Source: Bradyrhizobium retamae (lineage in GTDB: Bacteria; Pseudomonadota; Alphaproteobacteria; Rhizobiales; Xanthobacteraceae). Taken from it: a stretch of 64,000 nt of DNA. This document shows, piece by piece, positions 7,283 to 15,436 of the stretch. The stretch's first letter is position 1. Each line of letters begins with the position of its first letter. A model generated the notes under the pieces. The model did not search any database and was not told where the DNA came from. It was given only the letters and a program-made list of their open reading frames with translations. The position numbers were made by a program, and so were the translations under genes. The DNA lies in NCBI RefSeq assembly GCF_001440415.1, contig NZ_LLYA01000146.1:1-64000 (forward strand), read 5' to 3'.

Positions 7283-10200
7283 CTATCTTGCCGCGTCGAT
7301 CCGCCTGATGCCGGCAATCGGCGGCAAGGCGCCGGTGTGAACCGGCTCGCCCCGGGAGATTTCCGGCGACAGCGGCGCACGGGCGGTGGCATCCGGGAAG
7401 CGGATCCTCATGTCACGGATGAAGCCGTCGAGCGTGTCGACGCTGGCGGCCATCTTGGCAATCAGAGCGAATTCGGCGCTATTGGCGGCGGCCGGCTTGC
7501 TCGCGGTCTCGAATGCGAACCGATCGGCCTCGCCGGTCATCAAGGGCGCGTATTTCTCGCGGAAACGGGCCAGGCCGATCGCATCCTCGGCCAGCGCATA
7601 GCCGACCACGGCACGGATTATGTCGCTCTTCTCGGCTGCATTCAGCGGTTTGAAATCCCGCCAGCGGTCGGCGTAGTACAATTCGATCTGTTCGGAAGCT
7701 TCCCGCCACTGCCGCGACGCCCAATAGATGTCGGAGCGCAGCCGGATCGCTTCGCGGCCGGTGAGGTTGGAGATGATATCGAGCGCGAGGTCGTGGCGAC
7801 CGACATCGCTCTGGGCCCGCGCCTCCAGGAGTAGCCGCTGCTGACGCAATTCGCCGGACAGATCGGAGATCCGCGTCAGGCGCAGCGCCGTGATCGCCCG
7901 GTCCGGCTTGCGGTTGGCCAGGTAGACCATGGCAAGCCGGGCCGCCACCTGCGCGCGCGCGGCGCCCTCCAGGCGTTTGTCGACTTGGTACTGCAACAGT
8001 TCGGCGGCCTGGTCGAGCAGGTCGACGGCGGCCAGCCGGTCCGCGAGGCGCCGAATCATTTCATCGCCGCGCCGGCCGATCGGCGTCAATTCGCGATATT
8101 CATAGAACATGGCGAGCGCATCGACCGGCTTCATGTCGTCGCCCTTCTGGCCGAGATAGAGGTCCGTGAACAGCGCGGACGCCGCATCCTGGCCCTGCCG
8201 CGACAGTTCGGAGTTGGGCTGCAGCTTCGTCGCGGTCTTGGCGGCGGAGAGCGCCTCGGCATAGCGCCCATTTTCGGCATAGAGCTGCGTCAGCTTGTTC
8301 AATGCCTTCAACTCGATCGCGTCGCCGCGCCAGATCACCGACAAGGTCTCCAGTTCGCGTATCAACTCGGCCTGGCCGAGTTCGCCGCGCCGGTGCCGCA
8401 GCAGGGTCTGCAGCAGACTCGCCTCCGCCGATGCCTTCCGGTCGCTGGACTGCGCCGCGAACCTGTAGGCGTCGAGCGCGTCCTTGTCGTGCCCCAATGC
8501 CTCGGCAAGACGCCCACGCAGCACGGCGATCTCGGGCTTCATCTCGTTGGGAATGCCGATCACTTCCAGTTCGCTGCGCCGCCGCGAGGCCCCGCCATAA
8601 TCCTTTACCTCGAGCGAGGCCCGCATCGCGTCGGTAATGATGATGCGCTGCAGTTCCAGCGGCAGCGCGGCGATCGAGAATTCGGCGTTCTTGAACTTTT
8701 CACGCGCGTCCACCCATTTTTCCTGGCGGGCGAACGCGAACCCTTTCCACAATTGGGAATCGTAGCCGTTGCCGATCGCCGGATTGGCAAGGTCCTTCAG
8801 CGCGTGCTCGGGATGACCAATCAAGATGCTGGCGACCGCATGCACCATCAGCACGGCGCCGTCTTCGTTCCCCGGATTGGTTTCGGAGAGGATGAGGTTG
8901 GTCACCCCTCTCGCCTCCTGATACATGCCGCGCGACATGTAGAAGTTCGCAAGTTCGAGGCGAGCGTGCGTCTTTTGCTCGGGCCTCGCGGCGGCCGCGG
9001 CCTTGATCAGCGCATCCAGCCGGGTAAGAAATTTTTCTTCCCGGTTCTTGCGCCATTCATCGGCGTCGAACAGCGGCCTGACCGCCGCGGTGGCGCGTTC
9101 GGCTGCGACGTCGGCGGATGACAGCGTCAATCCGCCGGGCCGGCCGAGCATCACCTTGTCGGCGCCGACCTCGGCGTTGATATCATCGGAATTCGGATGC
9201 ACCACCACGCCGTGCGCCGATTCCAATAGCGACAGTTCGACGAAATCCTGCCGCTTGATGAGGCCGCGGGTCGGTGGCGGCGCGGTCACGACCCACAGCG
9301 TATCGCCTGCGTCGGGATCGACCAGCCGGTGCATCGCGCCGGGATTGGCCAGCGGCACGGTGACATTGGCAAGCGCGGGATCGGTGATATTCCGCAGCAC
9401 CATCAGCGGGAGCGGCGGTGTCTGGCCGCGGTCGGCGAAGGTCAGCGTCCACTCGCCGCCGTTGGCGCGCCCTTCGCTTTCGAGCGAAGGGATCTGCGGG
9501 CGGTTGAGGCGGATGCGGACGGCCTGGCCCTTTTCCAACGGCAGCCGGCTGACATCGCCGATGATGGCGCCGCCCTTGCTACGGATCGGCTCGATATCGA
9601 ACGGCTTGGTCTGGTCGAATACCAGCCATACCGTGTCGGCACGGCGAAACAGCGCAGCCGGGGTCGGCGCGGCAAAGGAGAACGTCACGCGCAGGCCGTC
9701 ACTGTCACGCCTTGCCTCGACGGCGGGTGTCTTGTCCTTGGCACCACTTTCCGGCGGCTCCACGGAAGACTGAGCCTGCTTGGGCGCCGCAGGCTTTGGC
9801 GCTTCCGCCGCGGCGGCCTGCACCGGTTCGGCGGGCGACGTCTTTTCCGGTGTAGCGGCGATCTCCTCGGTCAGAGGAATAGCGTTGCCATTGGCCGGCG
9901 GCGCCTTTTCGACGCCGGGCATTGCGGCCTCCGCAGCGGCTGGTGCTTCGTTCACCTGCGCGGGCTTGATTTCGATCCTGGCCTGTTCGGCAATCATCTC
10001 CGACGTGACGGGCGGAATCTCGGCCGGCTGCTGTGGTGGCGGCGATTCCTTCAGGGCCTTGTCGCGCGCGATCCGCGACGCAGGTCCTGGCTTGGCCGGC
10101 ACGACCGGTTTGGCCGCGGCTTGCGGCTCGGCCAGCGCGGGCTTTTCCGGCTGCTGGAAGGCGACATCGATCACATAGTTCTTTTCCTCGCGGAAGGAAT

Positions 10201-11029
10201 GCACGTCGACCTCGCCGATCAGCAGAATGTCGACGGCGGAAGAATCGACGTCGGCGCGCTGGTTGATCGAGGCGATGTTCGGCGGCGCCGCCACCTTCGC
10301 ATCCGCCAGGTCGAAATTGAGCACGCTGTTGAACTGCAGCGTCAGCTTCTGATCGTTCAGCACCGACGAGACGTTGACGCCGTCGGGCATCTCGAACACG
10401 AAGCGGACGAAGGTTGGCTGCACCGAGGCGCGGACACGCACCGGCGGCTTCTTTTTCGCGGACGCCACCGCAAGCTGCGCGCGGAGCGCGCGTTCGGCGG
10501 CCCGCGCCCGGTCCGCCAGTTCGCGAACGACCGCGGCAGGAAGCGGGGGCGGCGGCCCGGTCCAGCTCTCGGGCAGGAAGTCGACGAAGATCCGCTCCCC
10601 CGCCGTCATGGTGTTGACAGTTGCCCGCCGCGCCAGCGACAGCCGGATCGCGGTGCCGTCGGGATCGCGCCGCGCCGAGCCGACATAATCGGGGACGGCG
10701 TCCGACAATTTGTCGACGGGAATGTCCACCGGGCGCTTGAAGTGGATGATAATGATCGAACCCGCGGTCGAAACGTCGGATTCGACGTCCTCGGCCAGTT
10801 TCAATACCAGCCGCGCGAAGCCACCTCCGGACGTGAACGTGGCCTCCCCGCGCACGGGATCGGCCCGGCAGGGCTGCGAGAGCGTCAGGCCGGCAAATAA
10901 CAAAGCAACAGCAAGGGGCTGGCCAAGATAGTTGTGAAGGCAACGCCGCGCCGCCCGCGCCAATGCGCGGCCCGGCGACCCGGTTTCAGCGGCAGCCCTT
11001 CGCCCCATCCAGAAGATCTCGTGCCTCAA
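7283..11029 (-). CDS. Large secreted AMIN-like/TPR protein of the flagellar region
   Basis: This 1248-residue protein has an N-terminal hydrophobic segment (about residues 38-56, ending PCRA) that should act as a signal peptide or anchor, so most of it would be periplasmic. Next come about 230 beta-rich residues (FTSGGGFARLVLKL, RIFVDFLPESW) resembling AMIN-type peptidoglycan-associated domains. A proline/alanine/glutamate-rich linker follows (about 290-450), then a second beta-rich domain, and from about 640 a long array of helical TPR-like repeats. I recall similar large TPR proteins beside motE/fliM in Bradyrhizobium. A role in stator or basal-body placement in the cell wall is inference. 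It lies downstream of motE on the same strand, but a two-gene plus-strand insert separates them. Confidence 0.65.
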   Translation of the reverse strand: MRHEIFWMGRRAAAETGSPGRALARAARRCLHNYLGQPLAVALLFAGLTLSQPCRADPVRGEATFTSGGGFARLVLKLAEDVESDVSTAGSIIIIHFKRPVDIPVDKLSDAVPDYVGSARRDPDGTAIRLSLARRATVNTMTAGERIFVDFLPESWTGPPPPLPAAVVRELADRARAAERALRAQLAVASAKKKPPVRVRASVQPTFVRFVFEMPDGVNVSSVLNDQKLTLQFNSVLNFDLADAKVAAPPNIASINQRADVDSSAVDILLIGEVDVHSFREEKNYVIDVAFQQPEKPALAEPQAAAKPVVPAKPGPASRIARDKALKESPPPQQPAEIPPVTSEMIAEQARIEIKPAQVNEAPAAAEAAMPGVEKAPPANGNAIPLTEEIAATPEKTSPAEPVQAAAAEAPKPAAPKQAQSSVEPPESGAKDKTPAVEARRDSDGLRVTFSFAAPTPAALFRRADTVWLVFDQTKPFDIEPIRSKGGAIIGDVSRLPLEKGQAVRIRLNRPQIPSLESEGRANGGEWTLTFADRGQTPPLPLMVLRNITDPALANVTVPLANPGAMHRLVDPDAGDTLWVVTAPPPTRGLIKRQDFVELSLLESAHGVVVHPNSDDINAEVGADKVMLGRPGGLTLSSADVAAERATAAVRPLFDADEWRKNREEKFLTRLDALIKAAAAARPEQKTHARLELANFYMSRGMYQEARGVTNLILSETNPGNEDGAVLMVHAVASILIGHPEHALKDLANPAIGNGYDSQLWKGFAFARQEKWVDAREKFKNAEFSIAALPLELQRIIITDAMRASLEVKDYGGASRRRSELEVIGIPNEMKPEIAVLRGRLAEALGHDKDALDAYRFAAQSSDRKASAEASLLQTLLRHRRGELGQAELIRELETLSVIWRGDAIELKALNKLTQLYAENGRYAEALSAAKTATKLQPNSELSRQGQDAASALFTDLYLGQKGDDMKPVDALAMFYEYRELTPIGRRGDEMIRRLADRLAAVDLLDQAAELLQYQVDKRLEGAARAQVAARLAMVYLANRKPDRAITALRLTRISDLSGELRQQRLLLEARAQSDVGRHDLALDIISNLTGREAIRLRSDIYWASRQWREASEQIELYYADRWRDFKPLNAAEKSDIIRAVVGYALAEDAIGLARFREKYAPLMTGEADRFAFETASKPAAANSAEFALIAKMAASVDTLDGFIRDMRIRFPDATARAPLSPEISRGEPVHTGALPPIAGIRRIDAAR

Positions 11030-11409
11030 TGAATTCTTCGGCGAAGCGCTCTCGCCCGCACGTTTAAATCTTGGATTGGCCGGCTTAAGGCTTTGTTAAC
11101 GTCAACCAATTGATTTCATTGAAGGGACGATGGGACTGCGGCCTCGAGCAATCACACATCACAATGGGTCGGTATCCGGACCTTTCCCGGGGTCACCGCT
11201 CAAACGTCGCGAGCCTCGGGGCCGCCGCGCTCATCATCACGCCCGTGCCATGATTGAGCTGCATTATTTATCTCACGCAGCGTTGGAACTAACATCAGCG
11301 GTTCCGTCTTAGGGAAACAATGGACCCGGGAAGCGGGGCCGGCAGTCGATCAACCAACGCTCCCCCGGGTCGCCAACCTGCCTCAGGCAGCCAATTCGGA
11401 GTGCGTGAA
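11030..11409. other. Non-coding gap with no recognised element
   Basis: This 380-base stretch separates the divergent TPR-protein gene and the small plus-strand pair. It must hold the promoter for each, but I could not single out a convincing sigma-54, sigma-70 or CtrA site. An AT-rich stretch with TTAACGTCAACCAATTGA at about 11095-11112 is the best promoter candidate for the minus-strand gene. Confidence 0.5.
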
Positions 11410-11631
11410 ATGGCAACCCAGATCGTGATGGATCGTACTGGCGACACCCGGCATACTTTCGACGTCCATGACCGCGCGGAGGTCGAAAAGGCCGAGCGGC
11501 GCTTTATGGAATTGACGGGCGCGGGATTTACCGCAGCGGTCCGAACGGGACCCGGCGAGCAACGGGTTATCCGCTCCTTCGATCCGAGGGCGGAAGAAAC
11601 GCTGTTTTATCCGCGTCTCGTTGGCGGCTGA
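11410..11631 (+). CDS. Small hypothetical protein, first of a two-gene operon
   Basis: The 73-residue product begins MATQIVMDRTGDTRH and ends ETLFYPRLVGG. I recall nearly identical short proteins in Bradyrhizobium, annotated as hypothetical. The ATG at 11410 has GGAG eight bases upstream, which decides the start against a longer frame beginning at 11320. The next gene starts five bases after its stop, so the two are very probably co-transcribed. Both lie on the opposite strand to the flagellar genes either side. Nothing in the sequence identifies a fold or function. Confidence 0.65.
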   Translation: MATQIVMDRTGDTRHTFDVHDRAEVEKAERRFMELTGAGFTAAVRTGPGEQRVIRSFDPRAEETLFYPRLVGG

Positions 11632-11636
11632 CGGCA

Positions 11637-12080
11637 GTGACCCAGCAGATCGTCCTTGCGATATGCTCGTTCGTGCTGGCTTTACTCGGTACGGTGCTGC
11701 TGTCGGCACTTTCGCTGGCAGTGGCGCGGTCCGGCTCCTGCAGCAAATCGTTTCGCTTCGAGACTGAGGCGCGAGCCCTTACGCTCTTGAAGGATTGGCT
11801 GTCGCCGAAGCAGCGGGCCTCTTACGAGCGATTCCGATATTTCGACGTCGTCGGCAGCCACACCGGGACGCGCTATCGGATCCATCATGGGACGCAGACG
11901 AACATCGAGGAAATCAGCGGCACCGGCCAGCATGTTTGCAAATGGTGCTTTGTTCCCGATGGCGACCTCGTCGCCGGCGATGTCATGCTGGCGCAGAAAA
12001 TCGCCCTTGAAACCAACGAGCGTGGCGCGCTCGCCGTAGCCCACCGCTCGTTTGTCTCGTCAGGGCCGCGCAGATTCTGA
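11637..12080 (+). CDS. Membrane-anchored hypothetical protein, second of the operon
   Basis: The 147-residue product starts at a GTG five bases after the upstream stop. It has one N-terminal membrane segment (about residues 5-28), then a soluble domain with LLKDWLSPKQRASYERFRYFDVVGSHTG, GTRYRIHHG and a CKWC pair. The CKWC pair could be redox-active or metal-binding if the domain is outside the cytoplasm. I remember related soluble domains in Bradyrhizobium plasmid and chromosomal hypothetical proteins, where they process short polar sequences of unknown role. It converges with motE across a 40-base gap. Function unknown. Confidence 0.6.
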   Translation: MTQQIVLAICSFVLALLGTVLLSALSLAVARSGSCSKSFRFETEARALTLLKDWLSPKQRASYERFRYFDVVGSHTGTRYRIHHGTQTNIEEISGTGQHVCKWCFVPDGDLVAGDVMLAQKIALETNERGALAVAHRSFVSSGPRRF

Positions 12081-12120
12081 CCGGACGCGTTAGTATCCTT
12101 CGCCGGGCAGCCATCCTGCG

Positions 12121-12906
12121 TCAGTTCGGCCTTTGCTGCAGGATTTTACCTTCGATTTTCGGCAACTCGGCCGTGGACGTGGACTTATCGGTGCCGGCGG
12201 CGCGGCGGGCCAGTTCGACCGTCAGCCGTTCGGCCGCTTCCGGCTGCATCAGACCCAGAATGTCCGACATCTTCCGCGGTGCAATCTGGGAGGCGATTTC
12301 GTAGAGCACGGACATTTCCAGCCGGTCGAACACCTTGGCGGCGTCCTTCGGCTTCATGCCCTCGTACATCGTGATGATGCCCTTGAAGCGGGCAGCGTCC
12401 TGTTCGGCCTTTTGCCCGCTCGCCGTCGAGATCCGCGCCTCGGTGGCCTTCATTTCCTCGACGCGGCCTTCGATGCGCTTCTCGGCTGATTTCAGAAGGC
12501 TTTCGCGAATTTCGATTTCACGCGCGCGCTGCTCCAGTTCCTGGCGCCGCGCCTGCAGCCGTTCCAGGATGGCGCGCTCCGACGGCGACACCGATTGCGG
12601 GTTCTGGTCGGGAAACACCACGACGCCGTCGGGCTTCGGCGCCTCGGTAGCCGGCGCGGCCGGCTTCGGCGCCTCTTCCTTTTTTTCTTCCTTTTTAACC
12701 GAACCGGTGATGTCGGCGGTATCCGATATCGAGCCACCGGGGTAGCCCAGATTGTCCTGCGCCCAGGAGCGCTTGGCCGGCTGGCTGACCTGATAATCGA
12801 ACACGTATCCGCCATCGATCACGAGGCCGGCGACCTTCAGCACTGCAAGGCCGAAGATCGCGACCAGCACGACCGGAATGACACGGATATCGCGAAACGA
12901 CTTCAT
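12121..12906 (-). CDS. motE: MotE-like flagellar chaperone (MgtE-N domain)
   Basis: In Sinorhizobium meliloti, MotE is a periplasmic chaperone needed for the motor protein MotC. This 261-residue product has an N-terminal membrane segment (about 10-30), a Lys/Glu/Pro-rich linker, a coiled coil (about 110-170), and a C-terminal MgtE-N-like domain with MYEGMKPKDAAKVFDRLE and IASQIAPRKMSDILGLM. That order is the MotE pattern. The start overlaps the DUF6468 stop by four bases, so it is the last gene of the fliL-fliM-DUF6468-motE operon. No motC is visible in this window, so the client may be encoded elsewhere or be a different protein. Confidence 0.8.
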   Translation of the reverse strand: MKSFRDIRVIPVVLVAIFGLAVLKVAGLVIDGGYVFDYQVSQPAKRSWAQDNLGYPGGSISDTADITGSVKKEEKKEEAPKPAAPATEAPKPDGVVVFPDQNPQSVSPSERAILERLQARRQELEQRAREIEIRESLLKSAEKRIEGRVEEMKATEARISTASGQKAEQDAARFKGIITMYEGMKPKDAAKVFDRLEMSVLYEIASQIAPRKMSDILGLMQPEAAERLTVELARRAAGTDKSTSTAELPKIEGKILQQRPN

Positions 12907-13340
12907 GCGGCGAGGCCACTGGCCTTTCGGCGTTCGGAGAATGCTTCAGCCGCCGCGGCTAGCGCCTTGGCTGTTGAGACCCTGGGTGCTGCGGGTTCGG
13001 CTTCTTGCGGCGGCCGCGCCGCGATCGCGATCTTGGACAGCCGTCGAATGACGCCGTCACCTTCGGCGAGCATGCCCTTCAGGTGCCCCGCCATCTGCGT
13101 CGCGGCGGCGAGTTGGCTGCCGAGATTCTCGTTGACGTCACGCACGGTATGCTTGAGGCCGCCGATCGCCCGCTCGGCGATTTCGGTTGCCGTGATCAGT
13201 TCCGCGATGGTGGCTTTCAGCGAATGCTCGTCCGCCTTCAGCCGCTTCAGCCGCTTGTTGAGCAGCATGCAGTAACCGATCGTGAGCAGTAGCAAAACCG
13301 CCACCAGACTCTCGATCACAATTCCAAGAAAATGACTCAT
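12903..13340 (-). CDS. DUF6468 flagellar-operon membrane protein
   Basis: The 145-residue product has one N-terminal membrane helix (about residues 6-27, IVIESLVAVLLLLTIGYC) and a long helical cytoplasmic or periplasmic segment beginning LNKRLKRLKADEHSLKATI. This matches DUF6468, a family I associate with alphaproteobacterial flagellar operons between fliM and motE. The start overlaps the fliM stop and the end overlaps the motE start, each by four bases, so the three are translationally coupled. A role in motor assembly is likely from the operon but has not been shown by anything in the sequence. Confidence 0.8.
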   Translation of the reverse strand: MSHFLGIVIESLVAVLLLLTIGYCMLLNKRLKRLKADEHSLKATIAELITATEIAERAIGGLKHTVRDVNENLGSQLAAATQMAGHLKGMLAEGDGVIRRLSKIAIAARPPQEAEPAAPRVSTAKALAAAAEAFSERRKASGLAA

Positions 13341-14539
13341 TGTGCCTCCATCAACTTGGTTTGCTCGTCGGCCTTCTCGAACATCGCGAAGGTGGTGTTC
13401 GGTTTGCGCAATTGCTTGGTGACGCGGATGGCGACGCGGTCGCCGACCCTGCCCATCCGCCCTTCGGTCAGGGTGACGTTGCCGCAGCGGACCGACACCA
13501 GCGCATCGGGCCGCATCTCCAGCGGCAGCGTGTCGCCGACCTTCAGCTTCATCAATTGCTTGAGCGGAATGTCGGCTTCATAGAGCACGGCATCGACCGA
13601 TATCTCGGCCTGCGCCACTTCGGTGGCGAAGTGCCCTTCCCAGATCGGATCACGGCCGAACTTTTCGCCCATGAACATCTGCAACAGAACCGGGCGGATC
13701 GGCTCGATGGTCGCATAGGGCAGCAGCAGTTCGATGTTGCCGCCGCGGTCTTCCATGTCGATGCGCAGCCGCACCAGGATCGCGGCGTTGGCGGGCCTGG
13801 AGATCGCGGCGAAGCGCGGATTGGTTTCCAGCCGGTCGATCGAGAACGTCACCGGCGACAGCGGCCGGAACGCCTGCTCGGCGTCTGAAAGCACCACCTC
13901 GACCAGCCGCTTGACGAGGTTGGTTTCGATCGTGGTGTAGGGCCGGCCCTCGATGCGCAGCGAGGTCTGGCCGCGGCGGCCGCCGAGCAGCACGTCGATA
14001 ATCGAATAGATCAGGCTGGAATCGACGGTCGCAAGGCCGAAATTCTCCCACTCCTCGGCCTTGAACACGCTGAGCACGGCCGGCAAGGGAATTGAGTTCA
14101 TGTAGTCGCCGAAGCGGACCGAGGTGATGCGGTCGAGCGAGACTTCCACGTTGTCGGAGGTGAAGTTGCGCAAGCTCGTGGTCATCAGCCGCACCAGGCG
14201 GTCGAACACGATTTCGAGCATCGGCAGACGCTCGTAGGACACCATCGCGGAATCGATGATGGCGCGAATGCCGGAATGGTCGTCGAGATTGACATCACCG
14301 ACGGTGAAGCCGAGCAGATTGTCGATTTCTTCCTGCGACAGAACCCGCTCGCCGGAATTCTTGTTGCCGAACTCGCGGCCGCCATCCTCGACCATGGCCG
14401 CCCATTGCAGCGCCATGCTCTCGGAGAGTTCATTGGCGGCAGCCTCTTCCGCAGCCGCCGCGGGATCTTCGGAATCCAGCGAGGCTTCCCATTGCGCGGC
14501 AATGGCGTCCTGGTCCATCTGGTCTTGGTTGCCGGCCAT
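13337..14539 (-). CDS. fliM: Flagellar motor switch protein FliM
   Basis: FliM forms the middle ring of the cytoplasmic C-ring and binds phosphorylated CheY to switch rotation. The 400-residue product carries the N-terminal CheY-binding motif LSQEEIDNLLGF at about residues 68-79. This is preceded by an unusually long acidic/alanine-rich extension. The CheC-like middle domain shows MLEIVFDRLVRLMTTSLRN and SIIDVLLGGRRG, and the C-terminal SpoA domain shows VGDTLPLEMRPDALVSVRCG. It lies 18 bases after fliL and overlaps DUF6468 by four bases. The 67-residue N-terminal extension before the CheY site is longer than in enteric FliM. Confidence 0.97.
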   Translation of the reverse strand: MAGNQDQMDQDAIAAQWEASLDSEDPAAAAEEAAANELSESMALQWAAMVEDGGREFGNKNSGERVLSQEEIDNLLGFTVGDVNLDDHSGIRAIIDSAMVSYERLPMLEIVFDRLVRLMTTSLRNFTSDNVEVSLDRITSVRFGDYMNSIPLPAVLSVFKAEEWENFGLATVDSSLIYSIIDVLLGGRRGQTSLRIEGRPYTTIETNLVKRLVEVVLSDAEQAFRPLSPVTFSIDRLETNPRFAAISRPANAAILVRLRIDMEDRGGNIELLLPYATIEPIRPVLLQMFMGEKFGRDPIWEGHFATEVAQAEISVDAVLYEADIPLKQLMKLKVGDTLPLEMRPDALVSVRCGNVTLTEGRMGRVGDRVAIRVTKQLRKPNTTFAMFEKADEQTKLMEAQ

Positions 14540-14557
14540 GATGCTAAATCCGCCCCA

Positions 14558-15049
14558 TCACTGCACGACGATTTCCTTGAACAGCACGGCACTCACCTGC
14601 TGCGGCGCCACCGCGTTGTTGACGCGCTTGGTAAGTTCTTCTTTGAGACGAAACAGGCCCGCCGAACCATTGATGTCGGAGGGACGCAATTCGCGCAGGT
14701 AGGTCTGGAACAGATCCGTGACGCGCGGCAGGTTCGGCTTGATCGCCTCGACCTGCTTCTCTTCCTTGATCTCGAGAACGACCTTGACGCGGAGATATTG
14801 CACCCGCTCGCCCGGCGCGCCAACCAAGTTGACCATCATATCGGGCACTTCGATGAAGGACGGCGGCTTCAGCGGCGGCGCTTCGGCGTGCTTCTCCTCG
14901 CCGTGGCCGCGCATCAGGAAGAACCAGCCGGCGCCGGCGCCAAGGATAGCGAGGAATCCGGCGACCGCAATGATCAGCTTGAGCTTGCCCTTTTTCGACG
15001 ATGCGGCTTCTGCGCCGTCCGCGCCTTCCGCCTGCTCGTTGTCAGCCAT
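14558..15049 (-). CDS. fliL: Flagellar basal-body protein FliL
   Basis: FliL is a single-pass membrane protein that rings and supports the stator. From ATG 15049 the product is 163 residues: a short charged cytoplasmic head, one membrane helix (about residues 22-45, LIIAVAGFLAILGAGAGWFF), and a periplasmic stomatin-like domain with PSFIEVPDMMVNLVG, YLRVKVVLEI and RLKEELTKRVNN. The frame is open further upstream to 15229, but that part has no FliL character. An ATG at 15067 is a possible alternative start. First gene of the fliL-fliM-DUF6468-motE operon, divergent from flgF. Confidence 0.93.
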   Translation of the reverse strand: MADNEQAEGADGAEAASSKKGKLKLIIAVAGFLAILGAGAGWFFLMRGHGEEKHAEAPPLKPPSFIEVPDMMVNLVGAPGERVQYLRVKVVLEIKEEKQVEAIKPNLPRVTDLFQTYLRELRPSDINGSAGLFRLKEELTKRVNNAVAPQQVSAVLFKEIVVQ

Positions 15050-15176
15050 TGCCCCGCCCGCTTCCATCTGGGAACGAACGCGGTTGCCACCAGCCTGGGT
15101 AACGATTCCCCCACAACGCGAAACAAAAGCCGCCAGCGCACACGCGCCCTCTACACGTGCAACGCTAGGGTAATAA

Positions 15177-15184
15177 TGGTTAAC
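15177..15184 (-). promoter_or_regulatory. CtrA-like half-site TTAACCAT before fliL
   Basis: The minus strand reads GTTAACCATTATTAC here, which holds the half-site TTAACCAT often seen in CtrA-regulated promoters. It is about 130 bases upstream of the fliL start. The same octamer precedes fliX and flbT in this window, which is more than I would expect from chance next to three flagellar genes, although no scan statistic was computed. Confidence 0.35.
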
Positions 15185-15310
15185 GGAACCTTTCCATTCG
15201 CGCCCAACTGGGAAAAATCTGCCGGGCAAACATGGTCAACAAGACCTTTCTGCCGCCCCCTCCGCCCGCAGAAGAATGCCTAACCCCTTAAAAAATCAGC
15301 ATTTCCGTAC

Positions 15311-15327
15311 TTGGCACGGCTTTCGCT
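15311..15327 (+). promoter_or_regulatory. Sigma-54 (-24/-12) promoter for flgF operon
   Basis: The sequence TTGGCACGGCTTTCGCT fits the sigma-54 consensus YTGGCAC-N5-TTGCW with one mismatch in the -12 element (TCGCT). The invariant GG and GC dinucleotides are exactly ten bases apart. It lies 110 bases upstream of the flgF start, so there is a leader of roughly 95 bases. Transcription by RpoN with the FlbD-type activator is inferred from Caulobacter. Confidence 0.75.
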
Positions 15328-15349
15328 GAGTAAACGGCGTGGACCCGCC

Positions 15350-15405
15350 GGCTTGGGAGAGCCGAAAGGTTTACGACGGATCCGGATTACGGGCTTGGGA
15401 GAGCC
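15350..15405. repeat. Two copies of a 14-base hairpin sequence in the flgF leader
   Basis: The sequence GGCTTGGGAGAGCC occurs at 15350-15363 and again at 15392-15405. Each copy is itself an inverted repeat (GGCT/AGCC around TGGGAG). They are 42 bases apart, about four helical turns, and lie just downstream of the sigma-54 promoter. They could be activator sites, similar in placement to the downstream ftr sites of some Caulobacter flagellar promoters, or RNA stem-loops in the leader. Confidence 0.6.
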
Positions 15406-15436
15406 TGCTTCGGATCGATCAAGGGGAGAACCACCG

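Noticed and set aside
6030..7340. 436-codon plus-strand frame opposite the PLP enzyme
   Set aside because: No motifs and low-complexity Arg-rich composition; the minus-strand frame has PLP landmarks.
8302..10900. Several long plus-strand open frames opposite the large TPR gene
   Set aside because: They are antisense frames created by high GC; Arg/Gly-rich composition, no motifs, and a well-supported gene lies on the other strand.
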